Positions 33,263 through 41,724 of a stretch of DNA of 64,000 nt are shown piece after piece (the first letter of the stretch is position 1; every line of letters starts with the position of its first letter). The position numbers and the translations under genes are program-made. This stretch comes from Flintibacter muris. Its GTDB lineage: Bacteria > Bacillota > Clostridia > Oscillospirales > Oscillospiraceae. Under the pieces are notes generated by a model. It saw only the letters and a program-made list of their open reading frames with translations. It searched no databases and was not told where the DNA came from. Location of the stretch: positions 1 to 64,000 of the forward strand of contig NZ_CALPCP010000011.1 of NCBI RefSeq assembly GCF_943192995.1. The letters are read 5' to 3'.

Positions 33263-33915
33263 ACCCGGAATACTTGTTAAACGCCATGGGCCTGCTGGAT
33301 GACGACCTGATCCAAGAAGCAGAACAGTACAGCCGCCCCAGGCCCAAGGTCAATTACAACGCCTGGCTGAGCCTGGCGTCCTGTCTTGTGCTGGTGATCA
33401 CGTTGGGCTACGGGGTGAACCTCCTGTTGAGGGGAGGCGGCTCCAGCGGGAACAGCGCCGAGCCGTCTGGCGGCGGCCAGGCAGACACCCCGGCCAGCAG
33501 CAGTCCCATCGAGTGCCTTCCCGGCGCCACGGCGGGCGGGGAGTCCAATGGGTTTGGGGCCCCCAGCGGCGAAGAATACAACGGCGAAGGCCTGCCCCAG
33601 CCTCCCGGCGCAGGCTGTGATGAGGCCAATGCCGCTGATGAGATCTTCGGCATGGAGGAGGGCCGGTGTCCCGCCATTATGGTGGACGGCACACTCTATT
33701 GGTACACATCAGCCATTGTCACAGCCTGTCCGGATGAGGGAGACATCCGGTACAGCTCCTCCTATGTGGACGGAGACCCGGAGGAGGACGGACAGGTCAA
33801 CTTCCCCAAAGAGGGGGTCCGTTATGTGGTGCTGGAGGAGGGCAAAGTAGGCGTAAACTGGGATAACAGCTGCCAGTGGAAGGTCTTTGTGCCCATACTC
33901 CCTGAGGAGCAATGA
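33259..33915 (+). CDS. Probable membrane anti-sigma factor or sigma partner
   Basis: A 218-residue protein. A cytoplasmic head of about 40 residues (MNPEYLLNAMGLLDDDLIQE) is followed by one membrane helix (WLSLASCLVLVITLGYGVNL). An outer part has a Ser/Gly/Pro linker and a small domain (CPAIMVDGTLYWYTSAIV, VRYVVLEEGKVGVNWDNSCQ). No ZAS zinc motif (HxxxCxxC) is present, so the call rests on coupling to the sigma gene by ATGA overlap and on topology. It may sense envelope state. Confidence 0.65.
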   Translation: MNPEYLLNAMGLLDDDLIQEAEQYSRPRPKVNYNAWLSLASCLVLVITLGYGVNLLLRGGGSSGNSAEPSGGGQADTPASSSPIECLPGATAGGESNGFGAPSGEEYNGEGLPQPPGAGCDEANAADEIFGMEEGRCPAIMVDGTLYWYTSAIVTACPDEGDIRYSSSYVDGDPEEDGQVNFPKEGVRYVVLEEGKVGVNWDNSCQWKVFVPILPEEQ

Positions 33916-33919
33916 GAAA

Positions 33920-33947
33920 CAGGGCCCACCCGGTTAGGTGGGCCCTG
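33920..33947. terminator. Bidirectional terminator
   Basis: Perfect 11-bp stem CAGGGCCCACC/GGTGGGCCCTG with a CGGTTA loop, between the converging anti-sigma (+) and amidase (-) genes. No long T-run follows. Confidence 0.7.
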
Positions 33948-33959
33948 CCAGTCGGGAGC

Positions 33960-34733
33960 TCAGCCCTTTGCCCGGACTACCATAGAGGCCACCTCCTGCC
34001 GGGTGGCCAGGTCCAGGGGACGGCTTCCGTCGGTCAGGCCCAGCTTTTGGGCCTGCTCCAGCTCCGCCCTGCCCCATTCGGGGACGGGCTGTCCGCCCAG
34101 CTCCCGGCGGTATCGGTCCATGTACTCCTTCCACTGCTCATAGGTCACTTGTTCATCCTCTCCTCTCATCATGCGGGCCACATCTGCCCGGAAATCGTCC
34201 ATTGTCTTGCCATGCTTTGGAAACCAGTGGAGCACGTCCCCGTGGTTGGAGGCGATCCCCAGTTTATGGCCCTCGGCGTGGCAGATGACCACTCCGCTTT
34301 CCAGAGGGTCCAGGGCAAACTGCCCGCACAGCATGGCTGTCAGCTCCACCGCCTCCTGGTAGGCCGGCTGAAAGTAGTAGGGGTCGGTCAGGCCGTCCTC
34401 GCAGATCTCAAAGCCGATATGGGTGCTGTTGGCACTCACCGGCTTGGACCCGGACCCGGAGTGCCACCCCTTTCTGTTCCAGGGCAGGGTCTGGACGGTG
34501 CCCACCCCGCCGTCGGCAAACCGGCCGATAAAGGCGTGGACGCACTTGGTCAGTCCGGGGCGGTTCCAGTGGTTTCCGGCTGTGTTGCGGCCAATTTCCC
34601 CGTCCCCCGGGACGTACCGGGCTACCCTGGGGTTGTTGGCCCCTGTGGAGTGGACCATCACCCCCCGGACCTGGAGGGAGCGGCCCTGCCGGTAGCAGTC
34701 GTTTTGGGTGAGGTACTGTTTTCGAAGCCTCAT
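33960..34733 (-). CDS. Phage-type N-acetylmuramoyl-L-alanine amidase (endolysin)
   Basis: A 257-residue protein of the amidase_2/PGRP fold. The zinc histidine lies in VRGVMVHSTGANN. THIGFEICEDGL and VVICHAEGHKLGIASNHGD supply the other ligands and the catalytic region. The C-terminal part (ELEQAQKLGLTDGSRPLDLA, TRQEVASMVVRAKG) is one SLH-like or cell-wall-binding repeat. The holin gene upstream overlaps its start by 4 bp, so it belongs to a lysis cassette. It would cut the amide bond between muramic acid and L-alanine. Confidence 0.92.
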   Translation of the reverse strand: MRLRKQYLTQNDCYRQGRSLQVRGVMVHSTGANNPRVARYVPGDGEIGRNTAGNHWNRPGLTKCVHAFIGRFADGGVGTVQTLPWNRKGWHSGSGSKPVSANSTHIGFEICEDGLTDPYYFQPAYQEAVELTAMLCGQFALDPLESGVVICHAEGHKLGIASNHGDVLHWFPKHGKTMDDFRADVARMMRGEDEQVTYEQWKEYMDRYRRELGGQPVPEWGRAELEQAQKLGLTDGSRPLDLATRQEVASMVVRAKG

Positions 34734-34936
34734 TTCTCCTCCGTCCCCTCCATCATGTCCTGCACCTTCTGGCTCTGGGTCCCAAAGTAAAAGGCGATAA
34801 TAACCGCGTATACGGTCATAAAATCCTGGGCGATTCTGCCTGTAAGGGCCAGCACACAGAACACAACGCTCAGCATCAGGGTAACCAGGCTCTTGACGGA
34901 CAGCAGCCGGGACAGCCGTTTATAGATATGGTTCAT
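34730..34936 (-). CDS. Phage holin-like small membrane protein
   Basis: A 68-residue protein with two hydrophobic segments (VTLMLSVVFCVLALTGRI and TVYAVIIAFYFGTQSQKV), a short positive N-terminus and a charged C-terminus. This is a class II holin layout (phi29 type). The ATG at 34936 follows GAAAGG by 9 nt. It overlaps the endolysin gene by 4 bp and the preceding small gene by 17 bp. The function is inferred from topology and neighbour. Confidence 0.75.
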   Translation of the reverse strand: MNHIYKRLSRLLSVKSLVTLMLSVVFCVLALTGRIAQDFMTVYAVIIAFYFGTQSQKVQDMMEGTEEK

Positions 34937-35165
34937 CAGAATCATCCTTTCTTTTATATAGAATGGTTTTTAGACACAACAAAAGCAGCTCCCCGCCAAA
35001 AAAGGCCAGAATCACGCCCAGCAGCGGGGCGGGGTCGTGGCCGGTGCGGGAGAGGATGCGCAGCGACCACAGACTGCTCCCGCTGGCAAAGGCCACACAG
35101 TACACCACCGTGGCCTTTGCAAACAGATGGGGGACAGCCCGCAGGCGGGAGATCAGTTCTTTCAC
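34920..35165 (-). CDS. Small phage-associated membrane protein
   Basis: An 81-residue protein with two hydrophobic segments (AKATVVYCVAFASGSSLWSL and LLGVILAFFGGELLLLCLKT) and a charged tail (RKDDSDEPYL). It starts with GTG after GGGGAGG. It is first in the three-gene cassette ahead of holin and endolysin. It could be a second holin-like or antiholin protein. No tail or capsid genes lie nearby. Confidence 0.65.
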   Translation of the reverse strand: MKELISRLRAVPHLFAKATVVYCVAFASGSSLWSLRILSRTGHDPAPLLGVILAFFGGELLLLCLKTILYKRKDDSDEPYL

Positions 35166-35491
35166 GCCGCCGCCTCCCCAAAAGTAAAATTCGTCAATTT
35201 TTCACCTCCCCCTTGCAAAACGGTTTCTTTTCGTGTACAATCACTGCTGTCAGCTCCTTTCAAGGGAAAAATTTCCCTCATATATCCCTGGGTTCAGGGT
35301 GATAGTTGTACATTTTCGTGCATCAGGCGGGAGAATCGCTGGATAGATTTTTGAAATTTGGATACTTTTCCCGATTTATGTCTTGCAAAAAAGGGAGCCA
35401 TCTGGTACAATAATAAAATGTCCGAACATTTGGGCATAACTGCAATACTCGATCGGGTCATGGCGGCCCGCGGCAAGGAGAATGAACGCAC
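35166..35491. other. Divergent region with promoter at 35383-35411
   Basis: A promoter (TTGCAA, 17 bp, TACAAT at 35383-35411) serves the envelope operon on the right. AT-rich sequence and weak palindromes (AAGGGAAAAATTTCCCT at 35261-35277) fill the rest. The 70-nt leader after the promoter carries a short open frame from 35418 that runs into the next gene out of frame. It was not called as a gene. Confidence 0.55.
35383..35411 (+). promoter_or_regulatory. SigA-type promoter of the 35492-39895 operon
   Basis: TTGCAA, 17-bp spacer, TACAAT. Confidence 0.7.
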
Positions 35492-36268
35492 ATGGATAAG
35501 AAACACAGAGAAGCACAGGAAGCACGCCGCCGGCAGGAGGATATCGCCCTGCAAAGAGGTTTGCTGTGGGTGGTGGGAGCCATCGTGTTAGAGGTCCTGC
35601 TGGTGCTGCTCAACCGCTTCTATATTAATTACTCCCTCAGCGAGGCCGGAATCAATACCTTTGCCGCCCTGCACGAGGCACTGAAGATTGTGCGGCCGAC
35701 GGCGGCGGCAGCGGCGGTGCTGGCTCTGCTGTGGGCGGGCTGGCAGTTGAAGCAGGGCAAAAAGTTTGCCCTGCCCCTGATTGCGGCCATCGCTCTGGCC
35801 GCCGTCACCATCTGCGTCCACGTGGCTGTGAAGTACCGCTCGGACGGCATGTCCATGCTGTATTGGCTGGTGATCGCCTGGGCTGTGCTGGCAATGGTGT
35901 TTTATATCTACCAGCGGGAGTTCTTCCTCGGTGCCTCCGCCTGCGGTATGTCGGTGCTGGCCCTGTGGTTCGTCCGCTTCGGTGTAGTCGGCAGGCCTGA
36001 GGCTATAGTGCTGTCAGCGGCCATTATTCTGGTGGGCGCGGTCTCCCTGTGGATGAAAAAGAGCGATGGCGTCCTGCCCGGCAAGGAGCCCATCCAGTTC
36101 CTGCCCAAAAAGACCAATTATGCCGTGCTGCTGGTCACCTGTCTGGCCAGCCTGGCGGCGGTGGTGGTAGCGATGCTGGCGGGAGATACTGTGGCCTACT
36201 ACCTGGTGTTTGTCATGATCGCATGGCTGTTTGCCCTGTTCGTGTACTACACCGTCAAGCTGATGTAA
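35492..36268 (+). CDS. Multi-pass membrane protein of unknown function
   Basis: A 258-residue protein with a cytoplasmic charged N-terminus (KKHREAQEARRRQEDIALQR) and seven predicted hydrophobic helices, two of them near the C-terminus (AVLLVTCLASLAAVVVAML and YLVFVMIAWLFALFVYY). Several Ala-rich segments suggest tight helix packing. No family is recognised. AAGGAG lies 11 nt before the ATG. A glycosyltransferase gene begins 82 bp downstream, so a role in envelope polymer assembly is possible. Confidence 0.8.
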   Translation: MDKKHREAQEARRRQEDIALQRGLLWVVGAIVLEVLLVLLNRFYINYSLSEAGINTFAALHEALKIVRPTAAAAAVLALLWAGWQLKQGKKFALPLIAAIALAAVTICVHVAVKYRSDGMSMLYWLVIAWAVLAMVFYIYQREFFLGASACGMSVLALWFVRFGVVGRPEAIVLSAAIILVGAVSLWMKKSDGVLPGKEPIQFLPKKTNYAVLLVTCLASLAAVVVAMLAGDTVAYYLVFVMIAWLFALFVYYTVKLM

Positions 36269-36350
36269 GCCTTTTGCTGACCCATGCCTCCCCGCTGTCC
36301 GGCGGGGAGGTTTTTCACATGTGGAATCCAAAAGCAAGGAGTGGACACCT

Positions 36351-37469
36351 ATGGAGGCCGGGAAGAGCTCTGTAACGGCGGTAGTGCCGTCTTTCAACCC
36401 AGACCAGCGGCTGTGTACAACGGTGGAGGGCCTTCTGGCGGCGGGTTTTTGTGACATTGTCCTGATCAACGATGGAAGCAGTGCCGAAACGCTGGCCCCC
36501 TTTCAGGATCTGGCCCGGCTGCCCCAAGTCACCCTTTTGACCCACACGGTCAACCGGGGCAAGGGGGCGGCTTTAAAGACTGCCTTCGCCTGGCTGCTGG
36601 AGCACCGGCCCCAGTGCTCCGGCGTGGTGACGGTGGACGGTGACGGCCAGCACCACCCGGAGGATGCCCTGGCCTGCGTCCGGCGGATGCAGGAAAAGGA
36701 ACAGGTGGTGCTGGGGTGCCGGAATTTCTCCCGGCCTGAGGTGCCTCCCCGCTCCCGAATGGGCAACCGCATCACCCGGGCGGTCTTTCACATTTTTTGC
36801 GGCATGACCGTCTCCGACACCCAGACCGGCCTGCGGGCCATCCCCCGCCGGTATCTGGAGCCCCTGACCGCTGTGGCCGGGGAGCGGTATGAGTATGAGA
36901 CCAATATGCTGCTGGCCCTGAAGGACCAGCACATCCCCTACAGCGAGGTGGAGATCCGCACCATCTATCTGGAGGAGAACAGGGGTTCCCATTTCCACGT
37001 TGTTCGGGACTCCTGGCGGATCTACAAGCTGATTCTGGCCCACTTTTTCCGCTATGCCCTCAGCTCGCTGGCCAGCGCGGCGGCGGACACCGGGCTGTTC
37101 GGTCTGCTGTCCTTCCTCCTGGCGGGAGTGCTGGCCGGGACGGCCCTCACCGCCGCCGCCACGGCGGGGGCGCGGCTGCTGTCCTCCCTGCTGAACTTCT
37201 CCCTGAACCGGTATCTGGTCTTTCGGGGCGGCGGACCGCTGGGGAGGGCTCTGCTCCGGTACTACGCCCTGGCCCTTCCTCTGCTGCTGGCCCAGTTTTT
37301 GCTGACTGAGGGCGTGTTTCAGGTTGCCCATGTCAGCGACAGGCAGACCGTTTTGCGGACGGTGATCTACGCGGTGGTGATGACGGCGCTCTTTGTGGGC
37401 AGCTATGTGATCCAGCACCGCTGGGTTTTCGCCCCGGATAAGAAAGAGGAAAGGAACGAACGGCTATGA
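36351..37469 (+). CDS. Glycosyltransferase family 2 with C-terminal GtrA-like domain
   Basis: A 372-residue protein. Residues 1-230 form a GT2/dolichol-phosphate-mannose-synthase-like catalytic domain: AVVPSFNPDQ, IVLINDGSS, NRGKGAALKTAF, the DxD-type VVTVDGDGQHHPED, and SDTQTGLRAIPRRYL. Residues 240-360 form a GtrA-type four-helix membrane domain (ALSSLASAAADTGLFGLLSF, FSLNRYLVFRGG, VIQHRWVF). Such fusions charge undecaprenyl phosphate with a sugar and move it across the membrane. The ATG at 36351 follows AAGGAG. It overlaps the next gene by 4 bp. Confidence 0.92.
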   Translation: MEAGKSSVTAVVPSFNPDQRLCTTVEGLLAAGFCDIVLINDGSSAETLAPFQDLARLPQVTLLTHTVNRGKGAALKTAFAWLLEHRPQCSGVVTVDGDGQHHPEDALACVRRMQEKEQVVLGCRNFSRPEVPPRSRMGNRITRAVFHIFCGMTVSDTQTGLRAIPRRYLEPLTAVAGERYEYETNMLLALKDQHIPYSEVEIRTIYLEENRGSHFHVVRDSWRIYKLILAHFFRYALSSLASAAADTGLFGLLSFLLAGVLAGTALTAAATAGARLLSSLLNFSLNRYLVFRGGGPLGRALLRYYALALPLLLAQFLLTEGVFQVAHVSDRQTVLRTVIYAVVMTALFVGSYVIQHRWVFAPDKKEERNERL

Positions 37470-38548
37470 GCGAAGGGAAACGGACCGCCCCCAAAAAGGC
37501 CAGGCGGGTTTTGCGCTGGCTCTGGCGGACGCTGCTGGCCATTTTGTCGGTGGCGGCGGTGCTGGTGGCGGGGCTGTGTATGATTCTGGATGAGGTCTTC
37601 AACGGCCCCTCCGAGACCGCCCGGAACCGGCTGACCATGTCTCTGCTGGAGGCCAGCGCCACCAAGTGGGTGCCCGCCGTCTTTATCGGGGCGGACACCG
37701 TGGACCAGATCCAGGCCAAGGTGGCCGCCGGCCTGCCTGACGAGCAGTCCGACCCCACCCAGGTGGTCATCCGGGCGGACGGCATACCGGACAGCGACGA
37801 GTGGGCGGACTGTCCTGAGGGCCTGCGGGTGGAGGAGGTCCATGGCGACACCTACAACGCCTATGTGATGCTGGTGCAGGACCCCTCCCGGCTCTATCTG
37901 TGCCCCTCCTCCCGGAGCTACTCCAGGAGCAAGCCGGGCACCCGGATTACCCGGCAGATCGAGACAGAGAGGGCGGCGGCGGCCATCAACGGCGGCGCCT
38001 TCTTTGACAACGGCACCATCAGCCCGGAGGTGGGCAGCGTCCCCTGCGGCCTGGTGGTCTCCCAGGGGGATATTCTTTGGAACGACGGCAGCTCCTACAA
38101 CGGCTTTGCCGGCTTTAACGAGGACGACATCCTGGTGGTCTCTAAGAAAATGTCCGCCAAGGAGGCCGAGGAGGCCCGCATCCGGGACGGCTGCTGCTAC
38201 GGTCCGGTGCTTATCATGAACAGTGCCGTCAATGAAGAGGCCTACAACACCAACTCCGGCTACAACCCCCGCACGGCCATTGGCCAGCGGGCTGACGGCA
38301 CGGTAATCCTGCTGTGTATCGATGGCCGTCAGGCGGGTAGCCTGGGGGCCACCTACGCCGATATCATTGACGTGATGGTGGAGTATGGCGCGGTAAACGC
38401 CTGCAATCTGGACGGCGGCTCCTCCACTGTGATGCTCCTGCGGGATGAGGAGGGCCAGGTTCAGACGGTGAATAACGTCTCCCTGCTCCAGGAGGAGCCC
38501 CGGCGTATGCCCACCTTCTTCATGGTACGGCCTTTGGACAAAGAGTAA
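37466..38548 (+). CDS. Phosphodiester glycosidase (NAGPA-domain) family membrane protein
   Basis: A 360-residue protein with one N-terminal membrane helix (TLLAILSVAAVLVAGLCMIL) and an extracellular NAGPA domain. Family motifs are AAAINGGAFFDNG, YGPVLIMNS, YNPRTAIGQRADGTVILLCI, DGRQ and CNLDGGSSTVMLL. Human NAGPA removes GlcNAc from a phosphodiester; bacterial relatives act on envelope or exopolysaccharide linkages. Its coupling to the GT2-GtrA gene (ATGA overlap) suggests that one adds and one trims a sugar on the same polymer. That is inference. Confidence 0.9.
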   Translation: MSEGKRTAPKKARRVLRWLWRTLLAILSVAAVLVAGLCMILDEVFNGPSETARNRLTMSLLEASATKWVPAVFIGADTVDQIQAKVAAGLPDEQSDPTQVVIRADGIPDSDEWADCPEGLRVEEVHGDTYNAYVMLVQDPSRLYLCPSSRSYSRSKPGTRITRQIETERAAAAINGGAFFDNGTISPEVGSVPCGLVVSQGDILWNDGSSYNGFAGFNEDDILVVSKKMSAKEAEEARIRDGCCYGPVLIMNSAVNEEAYNTNSGYNPRTAIGQRADGTVILLCIDGRQAGSLGATYADIIDVMVEYGAVNACNLDGGSSTVMLLRDEEGQVQTVNNVSLLQEEPRRMPTFFMVRPLDKE

Positions 38549-38560
38549 GGGGTGGGGGAT

Positions 38561-39895
38561 ATGGAAAAGAAAGAAAAAATCGGCGTTTTTTATCCGGTTC
38601 TGCTGGGTTTTCTGCTGGTCTTACTGCTGGTGTTTGTCTATATCCGCTTTGGGCTGCTGCGCCCCTGGCTCACCCGCTATGAGGCGGCCCAGCCCAAGCA
38701 TGTCAGCCAGGAGGTCTTTGCCGACCTCTTCTCCCCCGCCGACTGGGGCCGGGTCTACGACCTGACGTCCGGCGCCCAGATGAGCCGGGACAACTTTGTC
38801 CAGGCTATGGAGGAGATGACCCAGGGCCGGGAGCTGACCCTGGTGGAGACCTCCGCCGGGCTGTCCGGCGACCGGCGCTATATTGTAAAGCTGGAGAGCG
38901 ACAGCCTGGCCGCCTTTACACTCACCGCCGCCCCAGAGGGGGAGACCCCAGCCTGGAGGCTGGACAGCGTGGAGCTGCTGTCCGCGGCGGAGGGGGAGAC
39001 TGTTTTGATTCGGACCCTGGACAGCCATAGGGTGTTGGTCAACGGCGAGGACCTGGGGATAGACTGTCAGGTTCAGCTTACCGAGACGGCGGCGGAGCGC
39101 TACCTTCCGGAGGGGGTGTTGGGACGGAGGACCATCCTGTGGCAGGCCCAGGTGGGGGCGGCCAGGTATGCGGAAGTCACCGTTCTGGACGGAAACGGGG
39201 AGGAGGTCCCCCTGGACTTTGACCAGGAGACGGGCGTGTATGCCGTGCGGGAGGCGGAGGAGGAGCCCACCGATCAGGAGCGGGAACTGCTCATCGGGGC
39301 GGCAAAGACCTATGCCCGGTATATGATCCGGGCGTCGGACGCCGCCCAGCTGCAAAAATATTTTGACAGCGGCAGCGCCATCTACCGCACCATCTGCTCC
39401 AGCGAAATCTGGATCAAGACCACCGCCGGCCACTCCTTCACCGGCGAGACGGTGAGCAACTTCCAGCGCTACGGGGAGGACCTGTTCTCCGCCCAGGTGT
39501 CCATGCACATGGACGTCAAACGGAGCAATGGCTCTGCCAAGCCCTACGAGGTGGACAACACCCTGTTTTTCCACCGGACAAACGGCGTCTGGCGGGCCTT
39601 TGAGATGACCAATGTGGACGTGCAGGAGGAGATTGTTCACAGCCGTCTGGTCTTTATGGACGGACAGGAGGAGCTGGGACGGCTGTTTGTCTCCTCAGAG
39701 GACCACAGTTTCACCCCGCCCGCCCCGCCGGAGCGGCCAGGCCAGCGCTTCGCCGGCTGGGCCATCCGGGAACAGGAGGGAAACAGCGTCACCATGACCG
39801 TTCTCTTCCAGCCTGATGAGGCGGGCAGCGTCACTCTCCCGGCGGGCTATGAGCTCAAGCCCATGGCGCTGTACGCCGCCTTTGAGCAGGAGTAG
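38561..39895 (+). CDS. Membrane-anchored extracellular protein of unknown function
   Basis: A 444-residue protein. One N-terminal membrane helix (GVFYPVLLGFLLVLLLVFVY) leads to a large extracellular region with NTF2-like features in two places (SQEVFADLFSPADWGRVYDL, TYARYMIRASDAAQLQKYFD). A C-terminal part has a bacterial-repeat-like FAGWAIREQEGNSV. No catalytic motif is seen. The ATG at 38561 is preceded by GGGTGGGGG. It ends the operon with a terminator about 180 bp later. A scaffold or substrate-binding partner of the glycosidase is possible. Confidence 0.8.
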   Translation: MEKKEKIGVFYPVLLGFLLVLLLVFVYIRFGLLRPWLTRYEAAQPKHVSQEVFADLFSPADWGRVYDLTSGAQMSRDNFVQAMEEMTQGRELTLVETSAGLSGDRRYIVKLESDSLAAFTLTAAPEGETPAWRLDSVELLSAAEGETVLIRTLDSHRVLVNGEDLGIDCQVQLTETAAERYLPEGVLGRRTILWQAQVGAARYAEVTVLDGNGEEVPLDFDQETGVYAVREAEEEPTDQERELLIGAAKTYARYMIRASDAAQLQKYFDSGSAIYRTICSSEIWIKTTAGHSFTGETVSNFQRYGEDLFSAQVSMHMDVKRSNGSAKPYEVDNTLFFHRTNGVWRAFEMTNVDVQEEIVHSRLVFMDGQEELGRLFVSSEDHSFTPPAPPERPGQRFAGWAIREQEGNSVTMTVLFQPDEAGSVTLPAGYELKPMALYAAFEQE

Positions 39896-39911
39896 GAAAA
39901 CGGCGGCCTGT

Positions 39912-40055
39912 CGAAAAGCCTCATTCAATGAGGAAGGCGGCACGGCAAAGCCGTGACAAAGGGAGTTTTTGCCCAAAAAAGTTATAAAATCGCTGTTTAC
40001 TCCCTCGATCACCGCCTTTGGCGGTGACAGCTCCCTCCCTGAGGAAGCCAAAAGA
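39912..40055. repeat. Family A repeat, diverged copy
   Basis: AAAAGCCTCATTCAATGAGG, then two GC-rich hairpins (GGCACGGCAAAGCCGTG; TCACCGCCTTTGGCGGTGA) and CAGCTCCCTCCCTGAGGAAG. It lies between the envelope operon and its terminator. Confidence 0.65.
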
Positions 40056-40075
40056 ATAAGCAGGGCGTAACAGCT

Positions 40076-40106
40076 GGGGGCGGTCTTCAGACCGCCCCCG
40101 TTTTTT
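40076..40106 (+). terminator. Strong intrinsic terminator of the envelope operon
   Basis: 10-bp stem GGGGGCGGTC/GACCGCCCCC with TTCA loop, then GTTTTTT. Confidence 0.9.
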
Positions 40107-40184
40107 GCATAATAAGCCGAAAATCCGCCACAATGAAGATAGTATGGTCTGCGGACCAGCGATTTTGAAAAGGAGCGGATATTT

Positions 40185-41132
40185 GTGGCAATCAACTATA
40201 GAAAGGCCGCCATTGTGGGCTGCGGCTTTGTGGGGGCCTCTATCGCCTTCCGGTTTTTACAGCAGGGGCTGTTCTCCCATCTGGTGCTTATCGACGCCAA
40301 CCGGGAGAAGGCGGAGGGGGAGGCCATGGACTTGAGCGACGGCCTGCCCTATGGTGCGTCTATGGAGATTACCGCCGGAACCTATGACGACATTGCCGAA
40401 TGCGGCCTGGTGGTGGTTACCGCCGGAGTAAACCAGAAGCCGGGGGAGACCCGGCTCCAGCTGATTGAGCGCAACGCCGCTATAATGCGCAGTATTTTGG
40501 CGGAAATTACCGCCCGGAGCTTTGAGGGCATTCTTCTGATTGTGTCCAACCCGGTGGACGTGCTGACCTATGTGGCCAGGGAGCTGTCCGGCTATCCCAG
40601 GCATCGGGTAATCGGTTCCGGAACGGTGCTGGACACCGCCCGGCTGAAGCAGCTGCTGGGTGAGGAGCTGGCGGTGGACAGCCGCAACGTCCACGCCTTT
40701 ATTGTCGGCGAGCACGGCGACAGCGAGCTGGCGGTGTGGAGCGGGGCCAACGTGTCCGGCCTGGACCTGGACGACTTTTGCCGCCTTCGGGGCCAGGAGC
40801 TCCACGACCCGGGCCGGGAGCGGATCTACCGGGAGATCAGGGACAGCGCCGACGAGATTATCAAGCGCAAGGGGGCTACCTACTACGGCATCGCCATGGC
40901 AGTGGGCCGTATTGCGGAGTGTATTGTGAAGGATGAGCACGCAGTGCTGCCCATCTCGGTGGTGCTGGAGGGGGAGTACGGCCTGGACCGGGTGGCCTTG
41001 AGCATCCCCTCCATTGTGGGCAAAAACGGGCTGGAAAAGATTTTGGAAATCCCCCTGGGCGAGACGGAGCGGGAAGCGCTGAACAGCTCCGCCGGGCAGC
41101 TCAGGGAGGTCATCACCGGACTGAACCTGTAA
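40185..41132 (+). CDS. ldh: L-lactate dehydrogenase
   Basis: A 315-residue LDH. The NAD-binding start is AAIVGCGFVGASIAFRFL. The specificity loop has NQKPGETRLQLI; Gln at the second position is the residue that favours pyruvate over oxaloacetate and separates LDH from malate dehydrogenase. The catalytic His lies in VGEHGDSE. It reduces pyruvate to L-lactate with NADH. The GTG start at 40185 follows AAGGAG. It is flanked by strong terminators and is monocistronic. Confidence 0.94.
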   Translation: MAINYRKAAIVGCGFVGASIAFRFLQQGLFSHLVLIDANREKAEGEAMDLSDGLPYGASMEITAGTYDDIAECGLVVVTAGVNQKPGETRLQLIERNAAIMRSILAEITARSFEGILLIVSNPVDVLTYVARELSGYPRHRVIGSGTVLDTARLKQLLGEELAVDSRNVHAFIVGEHGDSELAVWSGANVSGLDLDDFCRLRGQELHDPGRERIYREIRDSADEIIKRKGATYYGIAMAVGRIAECIVKDEHAVLPISVVLEGEYGLDRVALSIPSIVGKNGLEKILEIPLGETEREALNSSAGQLREVITGLNL

Positions 41133-41172
41133 AAAATGCCCGCGCCGCTTTTGCGGCGCGGGCGGCTTTTTA
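41132..41172. terminator. Bidirectional terminator between ldh and spoVAC
   Basis: 11-bp stem GCCCGCGCCGC/GCGGCGCGGGC with TTTT loop. A-run to the left and TTTTT to the right. Confidence 0.9.
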
Positions 41173-41613
41173 AACGGCCTTCAACAGGCACAGGATCAGT
41201 CCGTAGATCACGCTGGTGCTGATGCCGAACACCAGCACCGGCCCGGCCACGGTGAACAGCTTGGCGGCGGTGCCGGTAATCAGGCCCTCGCTTTTGAATT
41301 CCAGCGCCGGGGATACCATGGCGTTGGCAAAGCCGGTGATGGGCACCAGAGTGCCCGCCCCCGCACGCTTGGCCAGCTTGTCGAATACACCCAGGCCGGT
41401 GAGCAGCGCGGCGGCGAAGATCAGGGTGACCGAGGTGGCCGTTCCAGCCTGTTCCTTGTCCAGGCCATAGCTCTGATACAGGCCGGTCAGGCCCTGTCCG
41501 GCGGCGCAGATCGCGCCTCCCACCAGAAAGGCCCAGACAATGTTCTTCCCCATAGGGGAGGGCTTGGACCGTTCGTTGACCAGCTTGCCGTAGTCCTGAT
41601 TGGTCATGCTCAT
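41170..41613 (-). CDS. spoVAC: Stage V sporulation protein AC
   Basis: A 147-residue membrane protein. Family marks are NQDYGKLVNERSKPSPMGKN, the first helix WAFLVGGAICAAGQGL, FVTLIF-type core segments and ITGFANAMVSPALEFKSEGL. In B. subtilis, SpoVAC is part of the spoVA operon for dipicolinic-acid uptake into spores and behaves as a mechanosensitive channel. Here no spoVAD or spoVAEB follows. The ATG at 41613 follows GGAAGGAG. A sporulation-specific promoter was not recognised with confidence. Confidence 0.92.
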   Translation of the reverse strand: MSMTNQDYGKLVNERSKPSPMGKNIVWAFLVGGAICAAGQGLTGLYQSYGLDKEQAGTATSVTLIFAAALLTGLGVFDKLAKRAGAGTLVPITGFANAMVSPALEFKSEGLITGTAAKLFTVAGPVLVFGISTSVIYGLILCLLKAV

Positions 41614-41724
41614 GTTTTTCTCTCCTTCCGGTTTTTCAGTAGGTTTTCCCCGGTTCAAAAAATTATGCGGCGTTGAATGAAACGGCCTGTCTGCGCATAA
41701 ATTGTACCGGAAGGAGTGAGGGAA

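Noticed and set aside
35418..35591. Possible small gene (MSEHLGITAILDRVMAARGK...) ahead of the membrane protein
   Set aside because: No ribosome-binding site. It runs out of frame into the next gene and its end is plainly a shifted copy of that gene.
40105..40134. TTGCAT, 18 bp, CACAAT as the ldh promoter
   Set aside because: The -10 box is poor and the -35 lies in the terminator's T-run. The real promoter could not be located.
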